Positions 23,502-34,135 of a stretch of DNA of 64,000 bases are shown here, in pieces. The stretch spans positions 62,001 to 126,000 of the forward strand of contig MSED01000001.1 in assembly GCA_002099365.1 (NCBI GenBank), in the 5' to 3' direction. The DNA is from Phialophora verrucosa. Lineage: Eukaryota > Ascomycota > Eurotiomycetes > Chaetothyriales > Herpotrichiellaceae. A model generated the notes under the pieces. It had not been told where the DNA came from and searched no databases. It saw nothing but the letters and a program-made list of their open reading frames with translations. Within the stretch, counting starts at the first letter, position 1; the number at the start of each line of letters is the position of its first letter. A program made the translations under genes and the position numbers.

Positions 23502-24743
23502 ATGAAGGCCGCCAGGTTCCACGGTCGCAGAGACCTTAGAGTTGACGAGGTCGAGCCGCCACAGATCAAAGATGGACAAGTTTTGATCGAGATTGAATGG
23601 TGTGGAATATGTGGCTCGGACCTGCACGAGTACCTGGTCGGTAGGTTGACTCTTCCGACCACTATCCCTAAAGTCTATATCTGAGTGACGCTCAGGGCCG
23701 AGGGTCATTCCAACAAAGGAACGCCCACATCCTTTGACCGGGGCAGTCTTGCCTGTCACCATGGGACACGAGTTCTGCGGTCGGGTCAGCAAAGTTGCGG
23801 CAAACAGCAAGCTGGAGGTCGGACAGCCTGTGATGGTCGACCCCCGCGTGTTTTGCTCGAACTGCCACGCCTGCAATAGCAGCGACACAAACATCTGCGA
23901 AGGATGGGGCTTTCTAGGGTATAATTCGAACGACGGAGGAGGCTACTCTGAATATGTCGCCGTCAACGAGGAACTTTGCCACTCCCTGCCCGACTCTGTG
24001 CCCTTATCTGAAGCTGCTTTGATCGAGCCATTGACGGTGGCGATGCATGCGGTGAGGAAGTCCGGGTTCGATGACTACCACGGCAAGAATATCCTTGTTC
24101 TCGGTGGTGGCCCTGTTGGTCTTGCCGTCATCTTCGTGTTGAAGGCATATGGAGTTGGCAACATCATTGTCAGCGAGCCCACTGTTAAACGTCAAGAACA
24201 GACTGCAAAGTTCGTCGATGTCGTCCTGAACCCACGGGAGGTGAAGATCGGAGACAAATGTCGAGAACTGACCAATGGCAAAGGAGTTGATATCGTCTTT
24301 GACTGTGCCGGAATCATGCCAGGGCTGATGGACGGGATGGATGCTCTCCAAAGAGGCGGGACGTACGTCAATGTCGCCGGTTGGGAGACAGAGGTACGTG
24401 CATCATAGGCGCAAGAGCTTGACATCTGACTGTCGAGTAGTGCATTGTTCCCATGCAACATTTCATGAGGAAGGAGCTCATCTTTCGAGCCTCAATGAGC
24501 TACACCGAGGCAGACTTCAAACGGACTGTCGATGACTACGTTGCAGGTAGGGTTGCTGCTTGGTCCTGGCATATTTCCGCAGTTAACAGATTGGCAGGGA
24601 AGTTCAAGGGATTCGAGAAACTAGTGACCGCCAGGATTGCGTTGGACGACGTTGTACAGAAAGGATTTGAGGAGCTCATTAACCACAAAGACGACCATGT
24701 GAAGATCATGGTGACTCCGAAGAGGGAGCTTCTAGTTGGATAA
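23502..24743 (+). CDS. Zinc-dependent medium-chain dehydrogenase (butanediol/polyol dehydrogenase-like)
   Basis: Four exons (23502-23640, 23696-24393, 24441-24546, 24598-24743) make 362 residues. Catalytic zinc ligands are Cys37 in CGICGSD and His71-Glu72 in MGHEF; the structural zinc loop is present with Cys100, Cys103, Cys106 and Cys114. The Rossmann motif GGGPVG follows. Gene length and the CGICGSDLHEY start resemble 2,3-butanediol and related polyol dehydrogenases, which use NAD(H). It lies directly downstream of the flavin monooxygenase, same strand, and may oxidise an alcohol or diol made in the same route. Substrate is not determinable here. Confidence 0.92.
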
Positions 24744-25030
24744 TGGCGTGACCACGAAATGAGGCGGAACCAGATGTGCATAAACTCACCCAAGCTTCAC
24801 CTGAGATTTCGTACTGCAATTTGGGCTTCCACGTGACTGCCACCCACGCACCTTCCCGCTAATCTGTTGCCCCGAAACGCATGACAACTCCGCCGGTGTT
24901 TTCCCGCCGGCAAAATTTCTGGCTTCGTGCGATAAGTTGAGCAGTCTATTTGACATCTCATTTCTCGTTCTCTGTCAGTCCCAGTGCGTACAATGCAGTG
25001 TAATCACTGACTCGAGGTTTTTGCCCCCCC

Positions 25031-25933
25031 ATGGATGCCCACGCCCATCTGCTCTCCCTTGGCTGGGCGGGGCCTGGCCACTCGCTCGATTCCAGACCAT
25101 ACAACCAAAAGGGCCATCGAGGGCTTGCCTATGACCCAGCGAAAGTGGGCAACACCGGCACTGGTCTCGTAAAACCACTCTCTATCTCTCAGCGGCAAGG
25201 GAGATTTGGCATCGGGAAGAAAGCACATGAACCCCAGGCGGGCAATGAATGGTGGCTCAAAGGATTCGAGAGTGCGCTGGGAAATATTGGCAAGAGTGAG
25301 AGTGAGAGAAGCAGTGGGACGTCAACCCCCATTTCGAGAGAGTATGCCGGAAGGCATAGCGGGCTGTACAGCTTCTTCATCAAGGGCCAACAAATGGAGG
25401 GAACGATCGACAAAACAGACATACTCGAGCGGTCGTCAAAGAAACGGAAGAGCGATGTGCTGAGGGAAACGATGGCAGATGACACCTCCAAGTCGCCTAA
25501 AGCGAAGAAGGCGGAGGCCACGTCAGACTTTGAACAAGCCGGAGCCTTCTTCGCCCTCCGTGACAAAGACGAGAAGCGTCGGCGAGGTACTGGGCGCCCG
25601 AGTCCCATTGAAGAGTTTGAGCAAATAGGCGAATACCTCGAAGTGCAAACGCAGAAGCCGAAGAAGAAAAAGCGGAAGTCAGAGGCAGTTGATTCTGGAT
25701 CCAGTACACCGCTTAAGACAGACCAAGGGCAACCAGAGCAGCCAGAGCGTATTGAAACAAAAGAGGAAAGACGAGAGCGGCGGCGACGGCGAATCGAAGA
25801 GAAGGAGCAAAAGCGGCAGCAATTGGATTCAAAGACCGAACCCGACACGGAAGACGCTGCTGCGAGGACTGCACGAAAGGCCGAGCGCAAGCGGAGGAAA
25901 GCCGAGAAGGCTGCAAAATCCTCAAAGGGTTGA
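25031..25933 (+). CDS. Tma23-like nucleolar G-patch protein
   Basis: Single exon, 300 residues. The first 50 residues are a G-patch-like module (LGWAGPGHSL, KGHRGLAY, VGNTGTGLVKPL) as in yeast Tma23, a nucleolar protein tied to small-subunit ribosome biogenesis. A conserved aromatic block NEWWLKGFESAL follows at about 75. The rest is disordered and strongly basic with Lys/Arg-rich coiled stretches (RRERRRRRIEEKEQKR, KAERKRRKAEK) fit for nucleolar targeting and RNA contact. The start is the first ATG of the frame, right at the conserved N-terminus. Role by family; not tested. Confidence 0.82.
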   Translation: MDAHAHLLSLGWAGPGHSLDSRPYNQKGHRGLAYDPAKVGNTGTGLVKPLSISQRQGRFGIGKKAHEPQAGNEWWLKGFESALGNIGKSESERSSGTSTPISREYAGRHSGLYSFFIKGQQMEGTIDKTDILERSSKKRKSDVLRETMADDTSKSPKAKKAEATSDFEQAGAFFALRDKDEKRRRGTGRPSPIEEFEQIGEYLEVQTQKPKKKKRKSEAVDSGSSTPLKTDQGQPEQPERIETKEERRERRRRRIEEKEQKRQQLDSKTEPDTEDAAARTARKAERKRRKAEKAAKSSKG

Positions 25934-26070
25934 CACCTCCCATCGACGGGCTTCTTCATGTCCTCTCTACTGCACCATGCTCATGACGATGCAAGAAATG
26001 TGTATGATATCTTTACGCCCTTCGAAGCGTTGATTTTACAGAGCGTCAATTGAAGATCTTAACGAGGGCT

Positions 26071-27363
26071 TCAGGACTCGGCGTGCTCGTCCACCGGCCG
26101 ACCGGGCTTGCCGCTTCGCAACCACGGCCGCTGCACCCAGAACTCGTCCCTGATGATATCGACGTGCTTCGTGACGACCCTGGCTTTCCGTCTGGCTTTC
26201 CGTATCTTTTCAGCTTGCGTTTTCGAGATCGGGTCTGGCATCCCAGTACCCTCGTCCGTATCATCTGCTACGTCGTCTGCTGCCTTATTTTCCTTCAGAC
26301 CTCCCCTCGTGCTCGATTCGTCCTCAAGAGCATACTCGCGAAATACGACCGATCCTTTCTTGTACATCTCCGGCTCATTGTTGTAGTTGATCCCGAATTT
26401 CGACCAGAGAATCTCGTTCTTATCGCCAGAGACGGTGCCTTTCAGATGCTCTTCCGCAGCAGTGTGCGTCATGCCTGCCTGCTGAACAAGAGCCCAGAAC
26501 GTCGTGTTGTAGAGGTTGTTGATATGACCTACCACTCCGGTCAGCATCGCATATCGTAGTATATCATACCATAGCATGGCAGATTACGATGGCCCCCGTG
26601 AGACGTTTTGGAATGGAAAACCAGAACCATGACAGCCAGGTTAGATAGAACGAACGTACAGTCCACCTGCCTCCAGCTCAGATAATCCCTCAAATTCTCC
26701 CAACTGGGATAGCACACGGCCCGACCATCGAACGTGGGCAGCATCTCCATGGTCAACGCCGGCGCCCCCTTGGTAGGACCTCCTGCCGCGTTTCCGGAGT
26801 CTCCCTGCCTCCCCTTGAGAAAGCACTCGTTCCACCCGAGCACGTAAGCGGCTGTAAAGCTGCTCACGACGGTAGTGACAATCTTGTCCTTCCGCCGCTC
26901 GAAGAGCGTCGTGCTCCGATGAAGGACGAAGCTATACTCGTCCGAGACACCGTACGCAATAGTGATCTCTGGGATTGACTGGACGACGTGCGTGGCGGCG
27001 AGGTTCATCAAGCGCAGGGCCCGCGCGTCGTTGGGCTTCATGAAGCCATAATAATTTGAGAGTCTGGGTTTCGTTCAGAACTGGAAGCACATGCGAAGGG
27101 AGTGTAGGGAGCGTATGGGCGTTCCAGGAGGGCACCTGGGAGCAGAGATCGGTGCGCCTTGACAAGAAGCCTCGAAAGTCTTGCTCCCGGAGGGGCATGG
27201 ATAGACATACTTGTGAAAGCCTCGTCCATCAATTCTGACCACGATCCATGTGTTCGGCAGCAGAATATCATCCCGCTCGAAATCGCGGACGTATTCATAC
27301 CTGTGCGGCAGTCAGATCTTGTCGGTGCCAGACTTGTTGTGTCACCCACTTTGAGTTCGCCAT
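26071..27363 (-). CDS. THG1: tRNA(His) guanylyltransferase
   Basis: Four exons (27350-27363, 27211-27300, 26660-27063, 26071-26528) give 321 residues. The first exon is only 14 nt and encodes MANS plus two bases of Lys, restoring the family start MANSKYEYVRDFE. Metal ligands are at the classical positions: Asp29 in RIDGRGF, and Asp76-Glu77 in YGVSDEYSF. YPSWENLRDYLSWRQ and NNLYNTTFW are also diagnostic. The enzyme adds G at position -1 of tRNA(His), which histidyl-tRNA synthetase needs. Introns 2 and 3 are longer than usual here (147 and 131 nt). The C-terminus beyond about residue 250 is a lineage-specific basic tail. Highly confident in identity. Confidence 0.95.
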
Positions 27364-27647
27364 CTGCAAATCCGCGCATGGGTATTTGCAGCAGCGACGC
27401 TGTCACTTTTACGAGGCACAATGAATCTACCACATCACCAAAAGGTGTCCAGGGTGAGGTGCTTGCAAAAGCGTGAGGAGAAAAGATCAGTGCACAGTGA
27501 AATGAGATAGTGCAAGGGTGAGTCATTAAGTATCAAGACTCGGTCTTCTAAGAGTGCAAAAGTTTCATCTCTCGATTTCAATACGCGCGGAAATGCTAGA
27601 TAGCGACGTTCATCTGGATTTCGCATGCTCGGTATTTCCTCTTCGTT

Positions 27648-30600
27648 TCACGCTTCAAGCTCATCGTCCCTCTCCTCGCCAATCTCGCTCGCCCTTTCAC
27701 TGCTTTCACTAATCTCGCTGGCGGTCAAATCCTCCTTCAACCCTTTCTTGCTCTTACGCATGAAATTCCAGTTGCTCAGACTCGTCCTGCTGACCCTCTT
27801 TTCCTCCGTGGTCGGCGTCGTAGAGATGCTTTCCAGACTCTTTCCAAGATTATCGCTCGAGCCTTGTTCATCTTCGTTGTCGCCGTTGGGCGTTGTGGCA
27901 TCCTTCCTCGAGAACAAGCCGCCACCCTTTTCCTTCCAGCTTCCAAACTTATTGCTGCTGGCCTTGCGCGTGATCTTGGAAATGAACGTCGGCTTCACCG
28001 GAGTGTTCTCGACGGACAGTTGAGCACTAGTCGCGGATTGGACCCGATCCAGTGTCTCCGAGTCAAGCGTGGAGACGGTCGCCGCAAGGGAATTGGTGTC
28101 TTTGGATTTCCTGGACTCGGGCGGAGATCCCGCCTCCAGATCATTCACCTTCTCCTTCGACTCTTTGGCCTTGTTCTTGTCCTTATCCTTGCTCTTGTCA
28201 CTCCTTCGGCCAAATAGAGTGGTGAATGACGGAGCGGCCGGATTCAGTTTAGGTGTCGATGATTGCTGAGACGAGGCGGGCCGCGTGCCAATAGGTGCTT
28301 GCAGCGGACGAGTTGGTTTCCGGTCCGGTTCGATCACGTCCTCGTCGCCGTGTGGAAGTGACAGATTACTTGTAGACCCGTGGACGATCGACGGTCGGCG
28401 CGAATGGCTTCGAGAATACGAATGCAATGAACCCCAGTCTGGTGCTAAAGGACTATTTCGCAGGACGGATTTGTCATTCCAGGCGCGGAATTGACTCTCC
28501 ATAGACGGCCGCGGCAATTTGTCGAAAGAGTAAGTCGATGCTGGTCGAGGAGATGAAGTATCACCGCGAAGACCCGGGTCAAAGGACGCTGACCTGATTG
28601 CAAAAGGGTCGTAGCTCGCAGACGGCGCTGCCGACTTACCAAACCCACCGAGACCAAATGCACGCCTGGTGGCAGCAAAGCGAGACATGGCCGACTCCTT
28701 CTCTTCTGCTTCGTTGCTATTCAGAAGTGCAGAACCCGGGAACGCCCAGTTGCCCCCATAGCTGAGGCGACGTTTAGTCTCCAGTCTCGGATCGAGTCCT
28801 TCCACATTTCTTGGGAATGACTGGCTCTGACTAGGTTTGAGGGACCCAAGCATGGGCGGCTGGTCAGCAAGAGTCTTCCCACGTTGTCTGTTCAAGCCAA
28901 ACATGGACGACATAGACGTGTATTTGGGCTTTTTAGGTTGTTGGAAGACTTCATCCTCCTCGGCCTGTTCTTCAGACTTCTTGTCAGAGCTGGACGACTT
29001 CTCATCCGCTTCGACTGGTGCCGAGGTCTGCATAGGGCTCGAGAACGACTGGGCTGACGACGAACCTACACTCGGAGTCTCCGTCCGACCGCTGTCCGGG
29101 TGCAAGATTGGTGATCCCATTTTCGGGAAAGGTGTCGTGCCAGGCTCTGATTTTTCTTTCGGCTCAGGCAGGGTTACGTCGGGGAGATCATCAGCAGATT
29201 CATCTCCCAGCAGATCCGCAGGCAGGAGCGAATCTGCTCGAGGACTCATGGGAATCGAAGAAACCGCGTCGAGATCCTCATGGGTGGACGGCGCCATCTC
29301 CCCAGGCACTGTCAGCGTCATGCCGTTTGAGAAGTTGAAGTAGCCTTGCACGTTCGAGGTTGGAGAGGAAGTGGCCGCCGATGTATAGTGCAATCCCGGA
29401 GGGAAAGGCTCAGGCCCTGCAAAGGGACCGCGTGGCGAAGAAATGCTGCTTCCCAGCGAACCTGTAGGTCGTGTTCGTCGGACCGGTCTGTGGCCGCGCC
29501 GAATGGCGTCCATATCCAGCGGCGCAATAGGTGAAAATGCCATAGTATTTGCCTTCCTTGCCTCAACTTGCTTGATTTGATCCCTGGTATAGATGACTTG
29601 TTGATTGACAAACTGTAACTCGGCCCACAGGTTGGCGTAGGTTTGCTGCAGATTATTGAATCTGGCTCGCCATCTTTCATCACGCTCACGGTCAAGTCGG
29701 TCGACTTCTCTTGTCTCGTCGGTCTCCTCATCTGCGTTCTGCAACTGACGCTCGTCTTCCAGGGCCTTGATCTGAAGTGCTTTGTCCTTGTTGTCTTCCT
29801 CCAGGATGGCGACCTCCTTCTGTTCTTCTTCGATCTTCCTGCGGATTTCTCTGATTTCTGCTTGAGTCCGCCGCTCGATGGCGGCTTTTTGCTTCTCGAT
29901 GCCGGCGATCTCTTCCCTCATCGCAGCGGTTGCCTCTTCCCATCGAGCGATGTCGTCTCGGCGTTTCCTTCGCTCATTTTCCTTTTGTTGCAGCAGGCGC
30001 TCTTTCTTGGTCTTTTCGCTTTGAGCGGTCCGGCTGAGAGACTCGGCCTTGTTGACTTGCTTTCGAAGATCGTTGGCTTGCTCATCACGCTCCTTGAGAG
30101 CGTGCTTCAGCTCATCTCGGCGCGCTTCCAACCCCTTCATGTTAGCTTCAAAATCTTTATCCTCCTCCTCTATTTGGGCCTCGACGCCATCAATCTCTTG
30201 CTGAATCTTCTGAAATTTCTGCGACAATTCTGCTAGATTCTCGTCCTCCTCGTCTTCTTCGCCTCTTGACCCGTCCTGGCCCTGTGTATCGATGACATAC
30301 CCAGCTGGCGATGGCCTTCGCCCAGTGGTCCCTCTCCTGCCCGGAGGTTGTCCACCGCTCAAATCACGAGTCATTGAAGGTGCAGCCAAAGGAGTGCTGA
30401 GAGAGGCATTGCGAACGGGTACGCCCTTGACAGTCGGGTCAAATTCGGGCGCCTCGATGTCTTCAGGAAGATAGTGGGTGCGAACGTGCAAGACGGCACT
30501 AGGTGTTTGGAAGGTGCTCGTACTGATGCAGAAGATGCGGACTGCGTATTTGGTACCGGGGCAGAGTCCCGAGATAACCGCGCCCATCTCGGTCTTCTTC

Positions 30601-31010
30601 GTAGTCCCAATAAGGGATCCATTGAGTTCGACATGGTGTTCCTGTATGGACGAAGACGGTTCTGCGTACTTCCAGGACAGATGGATCTCTTGCGAGGAGA
30701 TTCCTTCGAGAATCAAGACGGGCGCAGGTGGGATGTCGAGGCCGAGTTTCTCGATCAAGATCTCATTCGAGGTAGTGAGAACCTGATACGTACGGTACAG
30801 CAGCCTATATCGTTAGCCGAAGCCGGCAAGCATTGAAACTCAACTGTCCTACCATGCGAAAGCACCGACGACAAAAACCAGGACGAGCAGCGCCATTCGA
30901 CCTTTGACGCTAACCCTCGGCGCAACGTGCTGATAGGCGTAGGATGCCCAGTCGAGCGACTCTTGAGGCCATCTAGACGAGTCCATCCACGACACAGGGA
31001 TGGCAGGCAT
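27648..31010 (-). CDS. Membrane-anchored FN3 and coiled-coil protein
   Basis: Two exons (30853-31010, 27648-30804; 48-nt intron) give 1104 residues. One hydrophobic helix at about 39-56 (MALLVLVFVVGAFAW), then a fibronectin type III domain (about 74-165: APVLILEGISSQEIHLSW, GTKYAVRIFC), then a long charged coiled coil (about 240-470), and a 600-residue Ser/Pro-rich, probably disordered tail. No hydrolase motif is seen. The small first exon adds the membrane helix, which would be missed if the gene were started in exon 2. The start at 31010 is the first ATG; a second at 30986 is possible. An endomembrane-anchored scaffold is a reasonable guess, with the function unknown. Confidence 0.82.
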
Positions 31011-31757
31011 GCGCTCGATTATGCTCGCGGGGAACGGTCATGGAAGTGGTGAACATGTCAGGTAGTCGGTTTCTCAAATGACTGGCTGCCCAGTAGAAGT
31101 GGGCAGCACGGAAGTTGGGGAAGCAAAAAGCCCACCACCGGCTCGTCGCAAACTCGGAGCCTTGGCAAGTTGATAGTACGAGTGCGACCAAAATTCTGGC
31201 CAGTGGGTGGCGATATATCAGAGGAAAATTTGCATAGTGGTCAAATAATGATGGAGTATTAGCATTGACTGGGTGTAGAGAAAGCTGTCGCCTCTGCAAC
31301 ACTGTTAGACACCAGAACGTGAGTCACTAGGAAGGTTTGACTATCGGGAGTGTCGTACCGGTCACGAGGTTCTTTGGATAGTTCTCTGAATCCCGAAGCT
31401 ACTACTGCATCACGGCATAATAATCTATGTCAGGCCTATGGATGTAAGATCCTTGATAATTGTGAAAGCCCACCAGTCTGGCACTCGACTTGAGCATCTT
31501 CCTCTTCGCCTAGAGTCTCCGTGACATCAGTTAATGACAGGGTATCGTTGTGGACACGGTCTCTTCTCATACATAGGTGGACTCGAGTGAGCAGCCTTGA
31601 AAGCCCGTGGACGCTGTCCTCACGGCACTCGAGGTTGTAGGTCTGACCCAAGGACATTTCGCACAACTCCCACACGGCAGCGTTGAATTTCGTTCAGCCG
31701 ACGTTCAGCCCGGAATCGTGAAAGGACGTCAAATGGCTGTCCAGATGATACAGATAG
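31011..31757. other. 747-bp intergenic region
   Basis: Promoter side of the FN3 gene and 3' side of the zinc-finger gene. A 79-codon minus-strand frame (31436-31675) has no family character and I do not call it. Nothing else seen. Confidence 0.45.
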
Positions 31758-32409
31758 TTAAAACTTGCTTCCGCAAGGCTTTTTCGTCTTAGGGTCGACC
31801 ATCCGACAAATATATCGATCGGGGTGGGCGTCGGGTTGGTGCTTTATGAGATCAGATGACTGTCTGAATGCTAGTAAGCAGGGCTCGCTGGTAACAGCAT
31901 TTGGCATGCGGCAGCGCCATAGGTCGTGCTCAGCCATCTCATGTTTCTTTAGGTGCTGGAGCTCAAGCGCTCTATGGAAACAAGGCTGGTCTGTGACAGG
32001 ATCAATCCAGGAACAAAATTGCCAAAAATGATTCGCCAACGGCGGGCTACCTGCACCAGGTTGCGCAACTCGGGCTGGTGTGCATGGGGGGAGCAGCAGT
32101 TGCCGGCATTCCGTCGGTAGAGAGTGAGATGTGAGGCTGTCATAGCTCCTGTTGGATGGCCCCTCTGAAGGGTGAGCCGATTCTGGTGGAGTGGGAAAGG
32201 ATGCTTGAGCATAAAACAGACTGTTGCGCGCGTTGGAGTTGGACTCCCAGGCATTGCACTCAGGCAGGTCGCTTCGAAAGGGTACCACAGAAGAAGAGGC
32301 AGATACAAGCTCCTCAAACTGACTGGCGTAGGTGTTCGATGGCTGGAGGTGGGTGATTCGGGCCGGTCCAGCCAGTCTCTTCTTCCGTGAGCCGGGGTCC
32401 GGTGGCCAT
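31758..32409 (-). CDS. Small protein with C2H2-like zinc fingers, last finger cut short
   Basis: Model of two exons (32324-32409, 31758-32220; intron 32221-32323, GTCAGT...CAACAG) giving 182 residues from the ATG at 32409. The N-terminal part is Ser/Pro-rich. From about residue 95 there are three related units: a Cys pair spaced by DPVTDQP followed by two His (LKKHEMAEH), a second Cys pair with LIKHQPDAH, and a third Cys pair in CRMVDPKTKKPCGSKF that meets a stop before any His. Fingers of this wide-spaced type occur in fungal nuclear proteins. The start exon is weakly supported, since no family guides it. A 3' exon may exist, but I found no convincing one. Confidence 0.45.
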
Positions 32410-32709
32410 CACGGGGACGACATCGGAACAAGATTCTTGTGTAGAAGGAGTAACCTCAATGGCACCGTCATAGGGAGTCAGAGCGGTCCCGACGGCCCAG
32501 ATAGTGCCCACAGTCCAGTCAGGGGGCCAACGATCGCCAGAATCTCGAGACCTATCACCAGCAGCTGCTGTATCATGGCCACCATCTCGAAGGCCGAAGA
32601 TATGCGCCAAGATACCAGGTGTACATCTCAGGTTCCATAGATCATACTGCCGCCCTTCGCCGTCGTCGACGGATATGCTGCCCTTTGTGCCGGTAGTTCG
32701 CCTGTGCCT

Positions 32710-33507
32710 TTATGACAGATCAAGGTCCCCGTCAGCGTCCTTGTCCCCACTAGGACCAAACACATCCTCCATGGTTCCCTCGCCTTCAACTTCCTCGTCC
32801 TCTTCTCTCTCATCCATTTGCATAAGATCTTCCGGCTCTGGCCTCTCCACTGCTTCGGGCTCAGCAAGGCTTTCTTCGCCTTCGCTATCCCATTCGTCTT
32901 TCAGACCCCAGCCCACCCCTGTCAGGCAGTATTTCTCGTGTGGCAGCCGGACACCCCCTACCATCGGTCCACTCTTGTCGCCATCTCTTGCCTGAGCTTG
33001 CAGTGAAATCCGGTTTCGGTCGTCTGCAAGCTGCTTCAGGAATTCCTTCGGCAGGCTTGCTTGGAATTGATAGCCCATTCTTGAGCCGATAGCCATCCGG
33101 AGCGCGCCTATACTGACGTCTCCTTCTTCGGTCTTGTTTTGATTCTGCTTCGATCCCCGTCCCTTGGCCTGGGCCCCTGCATCGGCTTGATCATATGCTT
33201 CATTCTGGATGTACAAGGCGTCACTGAGGACAGAACTAGTGTACCGGTACGCAAAATCCATCAGCTGAAGAGGAACACGTTGCTGGTAGGCGGTGATGCC
33301 ATGCGACGCGAGGAGCAGATGGATTAATCGGTGGTCTCGTGGCCGTCTAGAACTGCCATCATCTGAGAGGGAGGTCAAAGGTTGGGAGAGAAGCGCCTCG
33401 ACCGGCGGTTGTGTTGTAGCCTGCGAGGTTTGCGTGTGCTGAGATGGCTGAGTTGACGGCTCTGCAGGAGGCGTGAGAGGCCCAGGAGGATTCGCCGGCG
33501 AGCTCAT
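32710..33507 (-). CDS. TAF9: TFIID/SAGA subunit TAF9
   Basis: Single exon, 265 residues. The histone-fold domain (about 55-130) is recognised by HLLLASHGITAYQQRVPLQL and MDFAYRYTSSVLSDAL, the TAF9 (TAFII31) pattern; it pairs with TAF6 in TFIID and SAGA. A second conserved block (SLPKEFLKQLADDRN, LPHEKYCLTGVGWGL) is typical of fungal TAF9. The N-terminus is Pro/Thr/Gln-rich and the C-terminus strongly acidic. It is divergent from the lipin gene across 628 bp, which shows no element I can name. About 300 bp separate its stop from the zinc-finger gene; nothing seen there. Confidence 0.92.
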   Translation of the reverse strand: MSSPANPPGPLTPPAEPSTQPSQHTQTSQATTQPPVEALLSQPLTSLSDDGSSRRPRDHRLIHLLLASHGITAYQQRVPLQLMDFAYRYTSSVLSDALYIQNEAYDQADAGAQAKGRGSKQNQNKTEEGDVSIGALRMAIGSRMGYQFQASLPKEFLKQLADDRNRISLQAQARDGDKSGPMVGGVRLPHEKYCLTGVGWGLKDEWDSEGEESLAEPEAVERPEPEDLMQMDEREEDEEVEGEGTMEDVFGPSGDKDADGDLDLS

Positions 33508-34135
33508 GTCGGCGCGAGAGGGAAAAGGTGGATGCCAGCTCTGATAGGAAGTTGATTTACAGGTGGCTAAATAGTTGCATTGCCGAAGCGAGAGAGGATC
33601 GCGAAGGCGAAGACGAAGTCAGTTGCACCCACAAGGAGATACGGCGGAAGAATTGTATTGCCCAAGTGACTTGGACTGGGGGTGAAATCCAAGTGAGCGC
33701 AAGGTGAACTCAAGATGCAGGCCAAGCGAGAAGGAAATCTGGGGAAAGAGGCCACGCCAAAAATAGCAAGGCTCGTTCCCGACAAAATGCCAAATGCTGT
33801 CACTGTCATGCATCACGCATCGCTCATCCATCCGGCATTCTCCTCTGACGCCCAACCCGGTTTCCATTGCCCCATCCTTTTGTATCATAGCATTTGTTCT
33901 TCTTCCCATTCTGCTTCTTGTCTTCGACCTGATCTGCACGACACTCTTGAGCTCCGAGCTGTACTACTGTCATATTAGGGTTGCCTTGCTGTGGCGTTGC
34001 TGAGCTGCGAACTGCCGTGTGGTGCTGCTCTCTGTCAGGCTTCCAGCCATTATGTGGTAATCCCAAGAACTTCGCCTCGTCATATCAGTCCACGCCGAAC
34101 GCTGGTCAATTTCCTCCTCCTCGATCGCTGTCACG
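33508..34135. promoter_or_regulatory. Bidirectional promoter of TAF9 and lipin genes
   Basis: 628 bp between divergent starts. It contains several short frames but no gene, and pyrimidine-rich tracts just upstream of the lipin start. No specific site is claimed. Confidence 0.45.

Noticed and set aside
25189..25959. 256-codon minus-strand frame over the Tma23-like gene.
   Set aside because: It is the mirror of the Lys/Arg-rich coding strand and codes only Ser/Leu/Phe-rich noise.
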